A DNA stretch of 51,383 bases from Chrysosporum bergii ANA360D (GTDB taxonomy: Bacteria; Cyanobacteriota; Cyanobacteriia; Cyanobacteriales; Nostocaceae): positions 1-51,383 of the forward strand of contig NZ_JANQDH010000018.1 in the NCBI RefSeq assembly GCF_029891735.1, read 5' to 3'. Position numbers and translations under genes: made by a program. This document shows, piece by piece, positions 17,462-26,512 of this stretch (its first letter is position 1; each line of letters begins with the position of its first letter). The notes under the pieces were generated by a model. It had not been told where the DNA came from. It searched no databases and was given only the letters and a program-made list of their open reading frames with translations.

Positions 17462-18316
17462 ATGACCAATCCTACCGCCACTTTACTCATTTCCTGTACC
17501 GACCAACGGGGACTAGTGGCTAAATTTGCCAATTTTATCTATGCTAACGGGGGTAATATTATTCATGCAGACCAGCATACAGACTTTGCAGCTGGGTTAT
17601 TTCTCACCCGTATTGAATGGCAGTTAGAGGGTTTTAACTTACCACGGGAATTTATTGCTCCTGCATTTAATGCGATCGCTCAACCTTTAGATGCCACTTG
17701 GCAACTACACTTTTCTGACACTATACCACGTATTGCCATTTGGGTGAGTCGGCAAGACCATTGTTTATTTGACTTAATTTGGCGACAACGTGCTAAAGAA
17801 TTTGTGGCAGAAATTCCCCTAATTATTAGCAACCATCCTCATTTTAAAATAATAGCCGAGCAATTTGGCATTGATTTTCACCACATCCCCATCACCAAAG
17901 AAAACAAAGCCGAACAGGAAGCACAACAACTAGAACTACTGCAAAAATATCAAATTGACTTAGTAGTTTTAGCCAAATATATGCAAATTGTCAGTGCAGA
18001 CTTTATTAATCAGTTTCCCAAAATAATCAATATTCATCATTCATTTTTACCAGCTTTTGTAGGTGCTAATCCCTATCACAGAGCCTTTGAACGTGGTGTT
18101 AAAATTATTGGGGCTACAGCCCATTATGCCACCGCTGATTTAGATGCTGGTCCAATTATTGAACAAGATGTAGTGCGCGTCAGTCACCGAGATGAAGTCG
18201 AAGATTTAATCAGAAAAGGTAAAGATTTAGAAAGAGTTGTATTAGCCAGGGCAGTGAGGTTACATTTACAAAATCGGGTGCTAGTGTATGCTAATCGTAC
18301 AGTAGTATTTGAGTGA
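17462..18316 (+). CDS. purU: Formyltetrahydrofolate deformylase
   Basis: 284 aa, the normal size. An N-terminal ACT domain (TLLISCTDQRGLVAKFANFI) is followed by a formyltransferase fold with the catalytic triad N190, H192 (NIHHSFLPAF) and D228 (DLDAGPIIEQD). PurU hydrolyses 10-formyl-THF to formate and THF, balancing one-carbon pools and supplying formate for purine synthesis. It begins 15 bp after the DUF4340 gene and so may share that operon, although a functional link with the ABC system is not obvious. Confidence 0.95.
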   Translation: MTNPTATLLISCTDQRGLVAKFANFIYANGGNIIHADQHTDFAAGLFLTRIEWQLEGFNLPREFIAPAFNAIAQPLDATWQLHFSDTIPRIAIWVSRQDHCLFDLIWRQRAKEFVAEIPLIISNHPHFKIIAEQFGIDFHHIPITKENKAEQEAQQLELLQKYQIDLVVLAKYMQIVSADFINQFPKIINIHHSFLPAFVGANPYHRAFERGVKIIGATAHYATADLDAGPIIEQDVVRVSHRDEVEDLIRKGKDLERVVLARAVRLHLQNRVLVYANRTVVFE

Positions 18317-18443
18317 TGTTTAAATTGAATATATAAATCACCTAGACTGCTTAGAACCCAGCCATCTGGCAATTCTCCAAAGTTAATCAACATTGCCAGT
18401 GACCTACCATTGAGATAGAGTATAGTGTAATAAGGTGCAAAAT

Positions 18444-18659
18444 ATGGAAGTAGATAAAAGACCAATAATATCACCAATCAACTTGCTGTCACAAGCAGAT
18501 GAGGAACTAGAACACAAGCTACGGGAACTGAAATTTAGACAAGAACTGAGAAAAGATTGGATATTATTTATTGTGCGGGATGTTGTTATTTTTTCTGTGG
18601 CCATCGCCTTTGTATTTGCTGTATGTGGCTATTCCTTATTTATCCTGGTTAATAGGTAA
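18444..18659 (+). CDS. Small single-span membrane protein
   Basis: 71 aa from the ATG at 18444, which has AAGG eight bases upstream; a GTG at 18435 is less likely. A charged helical N-terminal half (SQADEELEHKLRELKFRQEL) predicts a short coiled coil, followed by one membrane helix (VVIFSVAIAFVFAVCGYSLFILV). No family recognised. It lies 128 bp after purU and converges with the SLH gene. Confidence 0.65.
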   Translation: MEVDKRPIISPINLLSQADEELEHKLRELKFRQELRKDWILFIVRDVVIFSVAIAFVFAVCGYSLFILVNR

Positions 18660-18689
18660 TTAAAATTACTTATCAAACAAAGGCTATGA

Positions 18690-20336
18690 TTAAAACCTAT
18701 AGCCAATACCCAATAACAGACCAAAATCAGTACTATCCAAAAATGCAGCATTAATACTACCAGTAGCGGTCAGGCGATCGCTTACAGGCACATCCACACC
18801 ACCAGTTAACAACAAACCAACATCAGCATCGCCTCCAGTTTCAATAGCTACACCAGCCCCCAAATAAGGGGATATTGATATTTGTCCTCCACTGATAGGA
18901 TCATCGGCAAAACGCGGAGAAAAGTCTAAACTAACAGGAACTAAAAACAGTGTATCACCGCCAAATATCACGGATGGTCGCAGGGATATTGTGTTTGTCA
19001 GCCCAACTTTACTAATCACTGCATAGTTACTTTCACTCAGGGCAGAATCACCACCTATGCCAATATTACCAGCCACCCCAATATAACTAGCTCCACCACG
19101 AGTCATAGTACCCACTTCTATGCTAGGAGTAGTAGCAGCTGGGGGTTGCTGAGTTAAACCCAGGTTAGGTGGTATGAGGACTTCGTTAATCACATGAATC
19201 ACACCATTGCTGGCTTGTATGTTGGGCTGAATCACATTGGCATCATTGACAGCAATTTGATTAGTGGCTGCGTCCACCTGAATATCTACGGGTACATCCT
19301 GAAAAGTTGTCAATTTTCCTGAAGAAAGTTGATTAGCGGTTACTTTCCCAGGAACCACATGATATCTCAAAATCTGAATCAATAATTCTCTATTTTCCGG
19401 TTGCTGTAATTCCTCTAGAGTTCCTGCTGGTAAAGCTGCAAATGCCTGATCAGTCGGAGCAAAAACAGTATAGGGGCCTGGTTGTTGCAGAATATCTGCT
19501 AAACCTGCGGTTTGCAATAGAGAAGTTAAATTAGTGAAAAATTCACTTGATGCAGCAATAGAAACAATATCTTGACCAGTTTGGATTTTTTCCCCAGCCC
19601 CAACTATATAGTTATTTGCTGGGATATTGCCCCCCAGGGCTTGCATTTGTCCTTGTCGCACCAAAGCTTGATACAAAATAGCCGATGCTTCAGCACGAGT
19701 TAAAGGATCTAGGGGGTTGACTTGGTTGACATTGGGATAATTAACCACCATATTGGCTTCCGTTGCTGCTGCTACAGCATCCAGGGCATAATTTGGAATA
19801 GCTGACGCATCTCTGTAATAAGTATTGACTATGCCCAGTGAATTACTGCTTGGTTGTAAACCGAAACCATTTGTTAAAGCAACTATAGCTTCAACTTTGC
19901 GAATTTGCTGATTTGGCAGAAATAAATTACCCGGATAACCCGACATAAACCCAGTTTCGTAGGCTTCCTGAATGGCAGAACTAGCCCAGAAATCAGCAGG
20001 AACATCCGCAAAACCCCCCGGACTGATCTGCCGCACAGGATTTTGATTAAAAGCCCTTTCAATCATGGCTGCAAATTCCGCCCGACTCACTGGTTGATTG
20101 GGTCTAAATGTGCCATCAGGAAAACCAGATATGATGTTTCTGTCAGCTAAGGCTTGAATAAATGGACTTGCCCAATAATCTGAGCTAATGTCAGATAAGT
20201 TAGCAGCTAAAGTGGAGGAGGAAATAGTAGAAACCCTGGTTTGAGCAGAAACTATCATGGGATTAATAGTGCCAACTGTGACTCCCAACGCCAGTAAAGT
20301 TGTACTTGCCAATGACCAACGCCAAAAACTAATCAT
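18690..20336 (-). CDS. SLH-fasciclin outer-membrane protein with C-terminal beta-barrel-like domain
   Basis: 548 aa from the ATG at 20336, which has GAGG eight bases upstream. A signal peptide (to about residue 32, VSAQT) is followed by three SLH-type repeats (SDYWASPFIQALADRNIISG, ADFWASSAIQEAYETGFMSG, and a weaker third, NYALDAVAAATEANMVV). Then comes a FAS1 domain (VSIAASSEFFTNLTSLLQTA to NGVIHVINEVLIPP). The last ~140 residues are alternating beta strands ending LLLGIGYRF, with the terminal Phe typical of outer-membrane barrels. SLH repeats probably bind peptidoglycan or its linked polymer; FAS1 mediates adhesion. The protein may tether the outer membrane to the wall. Confidence 0.85.
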   Translation of the reverse strand: MISFWRWSLASTTLLALGVTVGTINPMIVSAQTRVSTISSSTLAANLSDISSDYWASPFIQALADRNIISGFPDGTFRPNQPVSRAEFAAMIERAFNQNPVRQISPGGFADVPADFWASSAIQEAYETGFMSGYPGNLFLPNQQIRKVEAIVALTNGFGLQPSSNSLGIVNTYYRDASAIPNYALDAVAAATEANMVVNYPNVNQVNPLDPLTRAEASAILYQALVRQGQMQALGGNIPANNYIVGAGEKIQTGQDIVSIAASSEFFTNLTSLLQTAGLADILQQPGPYTVFAPTDQAFAALPAGTLEELQQPENRELLIQILRYHVVPGKVTANQLSSGKLTTFQDVPVDIQVDAATNQIAVNDANVIQPNIQASNGVIHVINEVLIPPNLGLTQQPPAATTPSIEVGTMTRGGASYIGVAGNIGIGGDSALSESNYAVISKVGLTNTISLRPSVIFGGDTLFLVPVSLDFSPRFADDPISGGQISISPYLGAGVAIETGGDADVGLLLTGGVDVPVSDRLTATGSINAAFLDSTDFGLLLGIGYRF

Positions 20337-20528
20337 GAAAATATCCTCAAAAAAACTTATACAGTATGGCATTTAAATAATATTAAAAAAAAATATTTTC
20401 CATAAAGATACAGTGAATAATTTTAGATATATATAGTTTATTTTTTCTGCGTCTTTTCTCTGTCTTTAGATAGTTGAATATAAATACAAGATATGAATTT
20501 TTATACTTTATTCTCTATTAATTTTGTC

Positions 20529-21308
20529 ATGAATTACACAGCTAGAAAAAAATTAGAGCAATCCTGGGTTATACGCTGTTTCGCGGCACTATTACTTTTT
20601 GGTCAAGTTTTGCTGCATTTAATCCAAGGCAAAACTTACTACCGGAAAATTTTGCAACATATGGTGACAGCAGGACCCGCTTCAGTGTCTCCAGTTCTAC
20701 TGGTTAGTGGGTTTGCGGGTATGATTTTTACCATTCAAACTGCTAGAGAATTAATTAGATTTGGTGCTGTCGATGCTATAGGCGGTGCTTTTGCTTTGGC
20801 TTTTTGTCGAGAATTAGCCCCACTTTTAACAGCTAGTATTATTGCTGGACAAGTGGGTTCTGCCTTTGCAGCAGAAATAGGTGCTATGCGTGTTACAGAG
20901 CAAATTGACGCACTTTATATGCTGAAAACAAATCCCATTGATTACTTGGTACTGCCTAGGGTAATTGCTTGTGTTTTCATGATGCCGTTTATGATGGTCT
21001 TTGCTTTAGTTATAGGCATCACTGGCGGAGTTTTGGCAGCGGCACAATTTTACCACATTGATCCTGAAGTGTTCTTAGAATCTGTGAGAAGTTTATTAAA
21101 ACTATCTGATTTATTTATGGTTTTAGTAAAAGGGCTGATTTTTGGAGCTATAGTTGCTATTAATGGTTGTAGTTGGGGACTAACTACTAAAGGAGGAGTA
21201 AAGGAAGTGGGGGAATCGGCGACAACCGCAGTGGTGACTACTTGGGTATTAATTTTTATGGTGGATTTTTTGCTTTCGTTGTTGATGTTTCAACAGCCTC
21301 TACTGTAA
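20529..21308 (+). CDS. MlaE-type ABC transporter permease
   Basis: 259 aa from the ATG at 20529; an earlier ATG at 20493 adds 12 residues unlike family members. Five to six hydrophobic segments and the family motifs GFAGMIFTIQTARELIRFGA, ELAPLLTASIIAGQVGSA and AAEIGAMRVTEQIDAL identify the MlaE/TGD1 permease family. These move phospholipids between outer and cytoplasmic membranes with an MlaF-like ATPase and an MCE-domain substrate protein. Neither partner is adjacent, so they must be encoded elsewhere. The SLH gene is divergently transcribed. Confidence 0.9.
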   Translation: MNYTARKKLEQSWVIRCFAALLLFGQVLLHLIQGKTYYRKILQHMVTAGPASVSPVLLVSGFAGMIFTIQTARELIRFGAVDAIGGAFALAFCRELAPLLTASIIAGQVGSAFAAEIGAMRVTEQIDALYMLKTNPIDYLVLPRVIACVFMMPFMMVFALVIGITGGVLAAAQFYHIDPEVFLESVRSLLKLSDLFMVLVKGLIFGAIVAINGCSWGLTTKGGVKEVGESATTAVVTTWVLIFMVDFLLSLLMFQQPLL

Positions 21309-21562
21309 CTAAGTATCCAACTGTACAAAAAACCAGTTATAAAATAATAATATACTAAAAAATTATGAAAATTTCCATTGAACGAGCCATTAATAAATCT
21401 GATTGCTATATTGTACTAAATAAAGAGTGCAAATTTAATCAAGTACATAACCATCACCCTCACCCTGATGAAGATTGAGGAGAGGGGAGAGGATGTAAAT
21501 AACTAGATTTGCCCAGAGGGTATTATGTTCCTAATTAGGCTTGAGGATGGGGCGTAGGTATT

Positions 21563-22288
21563 GTGCGTAATGACTTACATGGTTTAGAGATTAGTGATAA
21601 AGAATTGCGAAGATTGACTAATTTACCTGTTAAGGCTAAGTTAACTATTATCACCAGGCCTTTAAGAAAAGTTGCTAACAGGATAATTGATAAAATCAAG
21701 GGTTCTGAAGGGGCTACGGTAGTTTTTATTAGTTCTTCCATATTGGTTTTTAGTTATTTAATTTTTGATATCATTATTAAATTGTTTGCTAATTGGGTGA
21801 CAATTCCATCTTGGGTGTTGTTAATAATATTATGTGTGTGGGGTGCTGGTGTCGCACAGATTGGCTTATATTTATTATGGTGGAGAAAACGGAAGATAAT
21901 TAATGATAATATGACCAATGCGCTAGAAATACTTTTAAATGATGTTGATAGATATAATGCCGTTATCAAAGCTATAGATATCAATGATCAAATAGAAGCT
22001 GCTGGGAACCCTGGGGTAATGATTAAAGAAAGGGAAAAAGTCATTACCGCCCTCAACCTGACTAGAAATGATTTAATCCGGGCTTTGCAAACAGAACGAA
22101 TTTTAAGAGAGAATAAAAATTTTATTATCAGAAACACAGAGTTGTTTGCCGATAACTTAGCCACTCTAGCCGCCATGCAAGTTACAGAAGAAGCTACAGA
22201 ACATGGCAGGTTACTCAATGAAGCATTACAAATTGCCTTAGATGTGCAAATCGAAATGAACAGGCTCCAAACCCAAAGGTTAATTTAA
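21563..22288 (+). CDS. Two-span membrane protein of unknown function
   Basis: 241 aa from a GTG start. A basic N-terminus is followed by two membrane helices (VVFISSSILVFSYLIFDIII and VLLIILCVWGAGVAQIGLYLL) and a C-terminal cytoplasmic part of about 125 residues that is almost wholly helical (EREKVITALNLTRNDLIRAL, NLATLAAMQVTEEATEHGR). A coiled-coil oligomer seems likely. No catalytic motif or named family is recognised. The 254-bp gap before it holds a 37-codon frame (21365-21478) of doubtful value. Confidence 0.7.
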   Translation: MRNDLHGLEISDKELRRLTNLPVKAKLTIITRPLRKVANRIIDKIKGSEGATVVFISSSILVFSYLIFDIIIKLFANWVTIPSWVLLIILCVWGAGVAQIGLYLLWWRKRKIINDNMTNALEILLNDVDRYNAVIKAIDINDQIEAAGNPGVMIKEREKVITALNLTRNDLIRALQTERILRENKNFIIRNTELFADNLATLAAMQVTEEATEHGRLLNEALQIALDVQIEMNRLQTQRLI

Positions 22289-22393
22289 TATTAAGCCGTT
22301 ACGCATTTAATTATCAGAGCTTTTTCCCTTCATACTTCCACCAATCCCATGAAAGGTTAACATAAAAAGGTGTGAATTAACCCCCCTATAGCT

Positions 22394-23161
22394 ATGGACT
22401 GGAAAGAAATTAGAGGTAACTGGGTGCTGGTTCCCCCAAAGCCCCTGGGAATTATCCATTTTCTGGGTGGTGCATTTGTGGCCACTGCACCTCATCTCAC
22501 TTATCGCTGGTTACTAGAACAATTGGGCAGCAAGGGATATGTTATTGTTGCCACACCATTTGTTAATACTTTAGATCATGTGGCCATCGCCAAAACTGTG
22601 CTGCTGAACTTTGAACGCACCATAGAGAGGTTACACGATTCTGGCGCATTACGCCAGTTTTATCTCCCCACTTATGGACTAGGGCATAGTATGGGTTGTA
22701 AGCTGCATTTGCTGATAGGTAGCCTTTTACCTGTAGAACGTGCCGGTAATATTTTAATTTCTTTCAACAATTACGCTGCTAAGGAGGCTATCCCCTTAGT
22801 GGAACAGTTAAACTCTACCTTTCCCGTGGAGTTTACACCATCCCCACTAGAAACCAACGGCATTATACAGCAAAGCTACAATATCCGCCGCAATTTATTA
22901 ATAAAATTTAACAACGATACCATTGATCAAACAGTATCTTTAACCAAAATCTTACAATCACGGTTTGCTGAAATGGTGACAATACAAACGTTACCAGGTA
23001 CTCACACTACACCTTTAGGTCAAGATATCAAATGGCAACCAGGAGCGTCATTTACTCCCTGGGATGCTTTGGGGCAATGGTTTAAACAGGAAGTGTACCG
23101 CGATTTGAACCAGCTAAGACGGGCTATTCTTTTATGGATTAATCCTTTGTCACCTCCATAA
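22394..23161 (+). CDS. DUF1350 alpha/beta-hydrolase-like protein
   Basis: 255 aa. The N-terminal motif PPKPLGIIHFLGGAFVATAP and the nucleophile elbow GLGHSMGCKLH (Ser in GHSMG) are characteristic of DUF1350, a family found in cyanobacteria and chloroplasts. A late His-containing stretch (TLPGTHTTPLG) could supply the catalytic histidine. The enzyme class suggests an esterase or lipase, but the substrate is unknown. No signal peptide is seen. Confidence 0.87.
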   Translation: MDWKEIRGNWVLVPPKPLGIIHFLGGAFVATAPHLTYRWLLEQLGSKGYVIVATPFVNTLDHVAIAKTVLLNFERTIERLHDSGALRQFYLPTYGLGHSMGCKLHLLIGSLLPVERAGNILISFNNYAAKEAIPLVEQLNSTFPVEFTPSPLETNGIIQQSYNIRRNLLIKFNNDTIDQTVSLTKILQSRFAEMVTIQTLPGTHTTPLGQDIKWQPGASFTPWDALGQWFKQEVYRDLNQLRRAILLWINPLSPP

Positions 23162-23227
23162 TATTTAATAAATAGCCCCAAGTGAAGATTATTTTGATTT
23201 TCTATGAAATTTTAAATGTGTTTTTTT

Positions 23228-24364
23228 ATGTTTCAGATTCTGATCATTGATGATGATATTTCTATACAAATACTCCTGAAAAGGATGTTAGAAAAACAAG
23301 GTTATAAAGTAGTTGCTGCTAATAATGGAGAGGAAGGAGTTGCCCTGGCGATCGCTCATCGTCCTGCACTGGTTATTTGTGATTGGATTATGCCAGGATT
23401 AAATGGTTTACAAGTCTGTAAACGCATGAAAACAGACCCCAATTTATCTACTACTTTTTTTATTTTTTTAACATCTTTAGATTCCATTGCTGATCGTGTT
23501 AAAGGACTAGATGCTGGTGCTGATGATTTTATCTCTAAACCTATTGAACAAAATGAATTAAAAGCAAGGGTTAGAGCCGGACTGCGCCTGCATCAATTAA
23601 GCCAGGATTTACACACCCAAAAGCTACTTCTAGAAACTGAACTAGCAGAAGCAGCAGAATATATGCGATCGCTTCTACCCTTACCAACCACAGAACCCTT
23701 AACCATCAACTCTCGATTTATTCCTTCCCGACAACTCGGCGGCGATTGTTTTGATTACTACTGGCTAGATGCCGACTGTTTAGCCATATATTTGCTAGAT
23801 ACCGCCGGACATGGATTAAAAGCCGCCCTACCTTCAATTTCCGTACTAAACTTATTACGTTCCCGTGCCTTAAAAGGTTTAAATTACTATCAGCCCAGTG
23901 ATGTACTCAAGGCTTTAAATCAAACCTTTCAAATCAATTACCAAAATGACAAATATTTTACTATTTGGTATGGAGTTTATAACCGACTTACCCGGCGGTT
24001 AATTTATGCCAGTGCCGGTCATCCACCCGCAGTATTAATATCAGGTGCATCTGCTAAAAAAACTGATATTCAACTACTCAGAACTCCTGGAATGCCAGTG
24101 GGTATGTTTCCAGAAGCTAAATATGTAGATGCCTGTTGCCATATTGATAAATTTAGTAGCCTGTATATTTTTAGTGATGGTGCTTATGAAATCACAAAAT
24201 CAGATGGCAAACTTTGGAGTTTAGATAGCTTTATTCAAATACTTGTAAGTGTACAACACACGGTTGATTGTCAACTAGACCAAGTATTAAATTATTTAAT
24301 CGCTTTAAACTCCAAAGATGCGTTTGATGATGATTTATCAATCCTCCAAGTTAATTTCGACTAA
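23228..24364 (+). CDS. Response regulator with PP2C (SpoIIE-type) phosphatase output
   Basis: 378 aa from the ATG at 23228; a GTG 12 bp earlier is less likely. Residues 1-120 form a receiver domain with acidic pocket D8-D10 and phospho-acceptor D52 (VICDWIMPG). A helical linker leads to a SpoIIE/PP2C domain with metal-binding sites in RQLGGDCFDYYW, LDTAGHG, FSDGAYE and DDDLSIL. Such proteins dephosphorylate STAS-domain anti-anti-sigma factors, linking two-component input to partner switching. The likely substrate is encoded directly opposite: the two stop codons abut with no gap. Confidence 0.93.
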   Translation: MFQILIIDDDISIQILLKRMLEKQGYKVVAANNGEEGVALAIAHRPALVICDWIMPGLNGLQVCKRMKTDPNLSTTFFIFLTSLDSIADRVKGLDAGADDFISKPIEQNELKARVRAGLRLHQLSQDLHTQKLLLETELAEAAEYMRSLLPLPTTEPLTINSRFIPSRQLGGDCFDYYWLDADCLAIYLLDTAGHGLKAALPSISVLNLLRSRALKGLNYYQPSDVLKALNQTFQINYQNDKYFTIWYGVYNRLTRRLIYASAGHPPAVLISGASAKKTDIQLLRTPGMPVGMFPEAKYVDACCHIDKFSSLYIFSDGAYEITKSDGKLWSLDSFIQILVSVQHTVDCQLDQVLNYLIALNSKDAFDDDLSILQVNFD

Positions 24365-24694
24365 TCAGTTCTTAGAGAGAATAACTTGATGAAACTCATC
24401 TTCATTTAAAAATATCTCAAACACCTTATCCATCCCCGTTAGTTCAAATAATATTCTCACTTGTTCATTAATAGAACAGAGAGCTAGTCTGGTATTATTT
24501 TCCCGTAAGGTTTTGAAAGCTAATACCAAAGACCCCAAGGCAGAGCTATCCATAAAGGATACATCTTGACAATCAACTAAAATTATTTGAGCACCACTTG
24601 CTTGAAGTTGAGTAATATTTTGTTGTAGTTCTTGTGAGTTTGTACTATTGATAATCCCACTCAGTTTAACTACTTTGACTGCTTGTTTCATCAT
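24365..24694 (-). CDS. STAS-domain anti-anti-sigma factor-like protein
   Basis: 109 aa, a whole STAS domain. The motif VSFMDSSALGSL carries the serine (S51, the second Ser of DSS) that is phosphorylated in SpoIIAA/RsbV homologues. A second ATG follows the first directly. It is convergent with the response-regulator phosphatase, their stops touching at 24364/24365. The cognate kinase is not in the window, so the partner switch is incomplete here. Confidence 0.92.
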   Translation of the reverse strand: MMKQAVKVVKLSGIINSTNSQELQQNITQLQASGAQIILVDCQDVSFMDSSALGSLVLAFKTLRENNTRLALCSINEQVRILFELTGMDKVFEIFLNEDEFHQVILSKN

Positions 24695-25169
24695 ACTTGT
24701 GCCCAGATTGTGTTAAAAAAATGTAATGATTGTGTTAGTATTATATACCAATAGGCATGATCTGGAAAAGTTAGCCATGTCAAACACAAGCGATTACTGG
24801 AATAGTGGTACATCATAAAGCCTTGTTGATTTATCAAAAAGTATCCAGGATTTCATTTAAAGCAATTAATATTATCCCACTGATTTGCGAACCGTAAACA
24901 GGCAAAAACAATTTATCAAACCCTCCGTATTATATCTCTAAATCCGACTATAATCTGAATAAATATCCTAAAAATATAATTGATTGATTTGGAGGACAGC
25001 CTAGGACTAATACCAGTTTTCTGTGAAGATGCGCTCAAGGATGCAGAAGACACAAACAAGTCAACAGAGATATTTGGCTGGTTGTTAATTAATAGCTATC
25101 TCTTCTGGTAGAAGGAAAACCAGATATAAATTAATAAATTATGGGTAAACATGATAGAGAATTTAGATT
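24695..25169. other. 475-bp non-coding gap
   Basis: It lies between the divergent STAS gene and the GlsB-like gene and should contain both promoters. A small hairpin is possible near the right end (TCTGGT 25104-25109 with ACCAGA 25119-25124). I see no convincing reading frame or known RNA. Confidence 0.5.
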
Positions 25170-25442
25170 ATGAACCTAATTGCCTGGATAATTTTAGGTT
25201 TAATTGCGGGAGCTATTGCTAAAGCCATTTACCCTGGTCGTCAGGGAGGGGGCATAATTGCAACCATGGTCTTGGGGATTCTCGGTGCTTTAATTGGGGG
25301 AACTATTGTTACTCTCTTGGAAACAGGAAGATTACAACTAACTGCGGCTACTCTCAGTATTCCTGGTTTAATGGTGGCTATCATTGGTGCAGTAATTGCC
25401 ATCTTTTTATGGGGTTTGCTCACTGGTCGTACTAGTTATTAA
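25170..25442 (+). CDS. GlsB/YeaQ/YmgE family stress-response membrane protein
   Basis: 90 aa, three glycine-rich membrane helices with the diagnostic opening LIAWIILGLIAGAIAK and the central GGGIIATMVLGILGALIGG. Also called transglycosylase-associated, although no such activity is shown. Family members are induced by envelope or osmotic stress. The following genes on the other strand (ChaB-domain protein, dps) are also stress related, but are not in the same transcript. Confidence 0.9.
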   Translation: MNLIAWIILGLIAGAIAKAIYPGRQGGGIIATMVLGILGALIGGTIVTLLETGRLQLTAATLSIPGLMVAIIGAVIAIFLWGLLTGRTSY

Positions 25443-25569
25443 TCTAAGAATCCGCTTTGATTGGTGAAATTACTCCTAGAGACAAGGAACAGGGAACAGT
25501 CCAAAATCAATAACGTGTATAGTCAAGGTTAAGTAATTACAAGCAAATATATCTGATGGGACAAGAAAA

Positions 25570-25596
25570 CTCCCGCTAACGTTAGCGTAGCGGGAG
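25570..25596. repeat. Nostocales-type palindrome
   Basis: CTCCCGCTA (25570-25578) and TAGCGGGAG (25588-25596) form a perfect 9-bp stem. The nine-base spacer repeats the same letters (ACGTTAGCG). It lies between convergent gene ends and may double as a terminator. Confidence 0.6.
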
Positions 25597-25626
25597 ATAA
25601 ATAAACATAAATAAACATAAATAAAC
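25597..25626. repeat. Three tandem ATAAATAAAC units
   Basis: Three exact 10-bp copies at 25597-25606, 25607-25616 and 25617-25626, starting immediately after the palindrome and ending seven bases before the stop of the ChaB-domain gene. Confidence 0.85.
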
Positions 25627-25633
25627 TAATTAG

Positions 25634-26401
25634 CTAAACATTCACTTTAGCCTTTGACCAAACGCCCTGTTCATCTTCATCAAACTGTTGATGAACTGCC
25701 TCCCAAGCCGCTTGTTCAGCCGTCACTTCATTACCAGTCTGATCTAATACAGCATTATAGCGATCCATGAATGTACGTTGAGCTTGATCACAGAGGTGAG
25801 AACGTACTTCAGGAGATAAATCTTCTGGACTCTTACATGGGCCAGAACAAGGACGAGTCAACGTTTGATCGGTGGTGTGAATTTCTTCACCACCAGCACT
25901 TTCTAGGAGTAGTTGAAATTCTCCCTGGCGATCGCTGGGCACTTCTGCCATTAATATAAATTGGCCAGCCTGTAAGCGTGTTTGATAAACTGCCGCTTTA
26001 TCTTCAGGCATCCCCCAGGCGGTTAAAGCCGATACCAGTCCCGCGCCAGCACTACCCGCGATCGCTCCACTAGCAGCACCCAGCAACAACGCACCAATCG
26101 GACCTGCTGCCACAATAGGGCCAACAAAGGGAACAAACAGTACCCCCACACCAGTTAGCAAGCTGAGAAAAGAACCAAACAAAGAACCAAAAATTGCTCC
26201 TGTTCTCAAACCCCCTAAAATCACATCTTTTTTAGTAATAAAACCAGAAATTCGCGTTTCTGACCGGAAGTCTTTCCCCATGACTGAAATATGATCCCTA
26301 GGCACACCCCTATCTAGTAAACGTCGAATCACCTGGTCAATTTGCTTTTGTTCTTTAAATACAGCTGATATAGTCCGTTGTGCTTGATAAAGTTCTGGCA
26401 C
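25634..26401 (-). CDS. ChaB-domain protein with glycine-rich membrane segment
   Basis: 255 aa from the GTG at 26401. That start is chosen because AGGAG lies seven bases upstream, while the longer reading to 26491 runs through a hairpin. The N-terminal ~60 residues ([30 protein letters not shown]) resemble stress-protein domains that bind no known cofactor. A Gly/Ala-rich double membrane hairpin follows (about 75-135). The C-terminal ~50 residues ([25 protein letters not shown]) form a ChaB domain, a small fold first named for cation transport regulation. It is 111 bp downstream of dps on the same strand and probably belongs to the same stress response. Confidence 0.8.
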   Translation of the reverse strand: MPELYQAQRTISAVFKEQKQIDQVIRRLLDRGVPRDHISVMGKDFRSETRISGFITKKDVILGGLRTGAIFGSLFGSFLSLLTGVGVLFVPFVGPIVAAGPIGALLLGAASGAIAGSAGAGLVSALTAWGMPEDKAAVYQTRLQAGQFILMAEVPSDRQGEFQLLLESAGGEEIHTTDQTLTRPCSGPCKSPEDLSPEVRSHLCDQAQRTFMDRYNAVLDQTGNEVTAEQAAWEAVHQQFDEDEQGVWSKAKVNV

Positions 26402-26466
26402 TTGAATACTCCTGAAAATTAAGAATTTTTGCCGGATTTTTGGCGTAAATTTAGGAAAATTGATTA

Positions 26467-26505
26467 GGAAGATTGATTCTGATCTGCCCAAAGAATCAAC
26501 CTTCC
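26467..26505 (-). terminator. Long hairpin just after dps
   Basis: On the minus strand GGAAGGTTGATTCT (26505-26492) pairs with AGAATCAATCTTCC (26480-26467) along 14 bp with one G-U pair, around an 11-base loop. It begins seven bases after the dps stop. No strong T-run follows, so it may stabilise the dps message or reduce, rather than stop, transcription into the ChaB gene. Confidence 0.6.
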
Positions 26506-26512
26506 AGCACCA

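Noticed and set aside
21365-21478. 37-codon ORF before the two-span membrane protein gene
   Set aside because: It has no ribosome binding site, and its end (HHPHPDED) comes from a low-complexity CACCCT stretch common in intergenic DNA.
26402-26491. 30-residue N-terminal extension of the ChaB-domain protein
   Set aside because: It runs through the hairpin after dps, and a better start with AGGAG lies at 26401.
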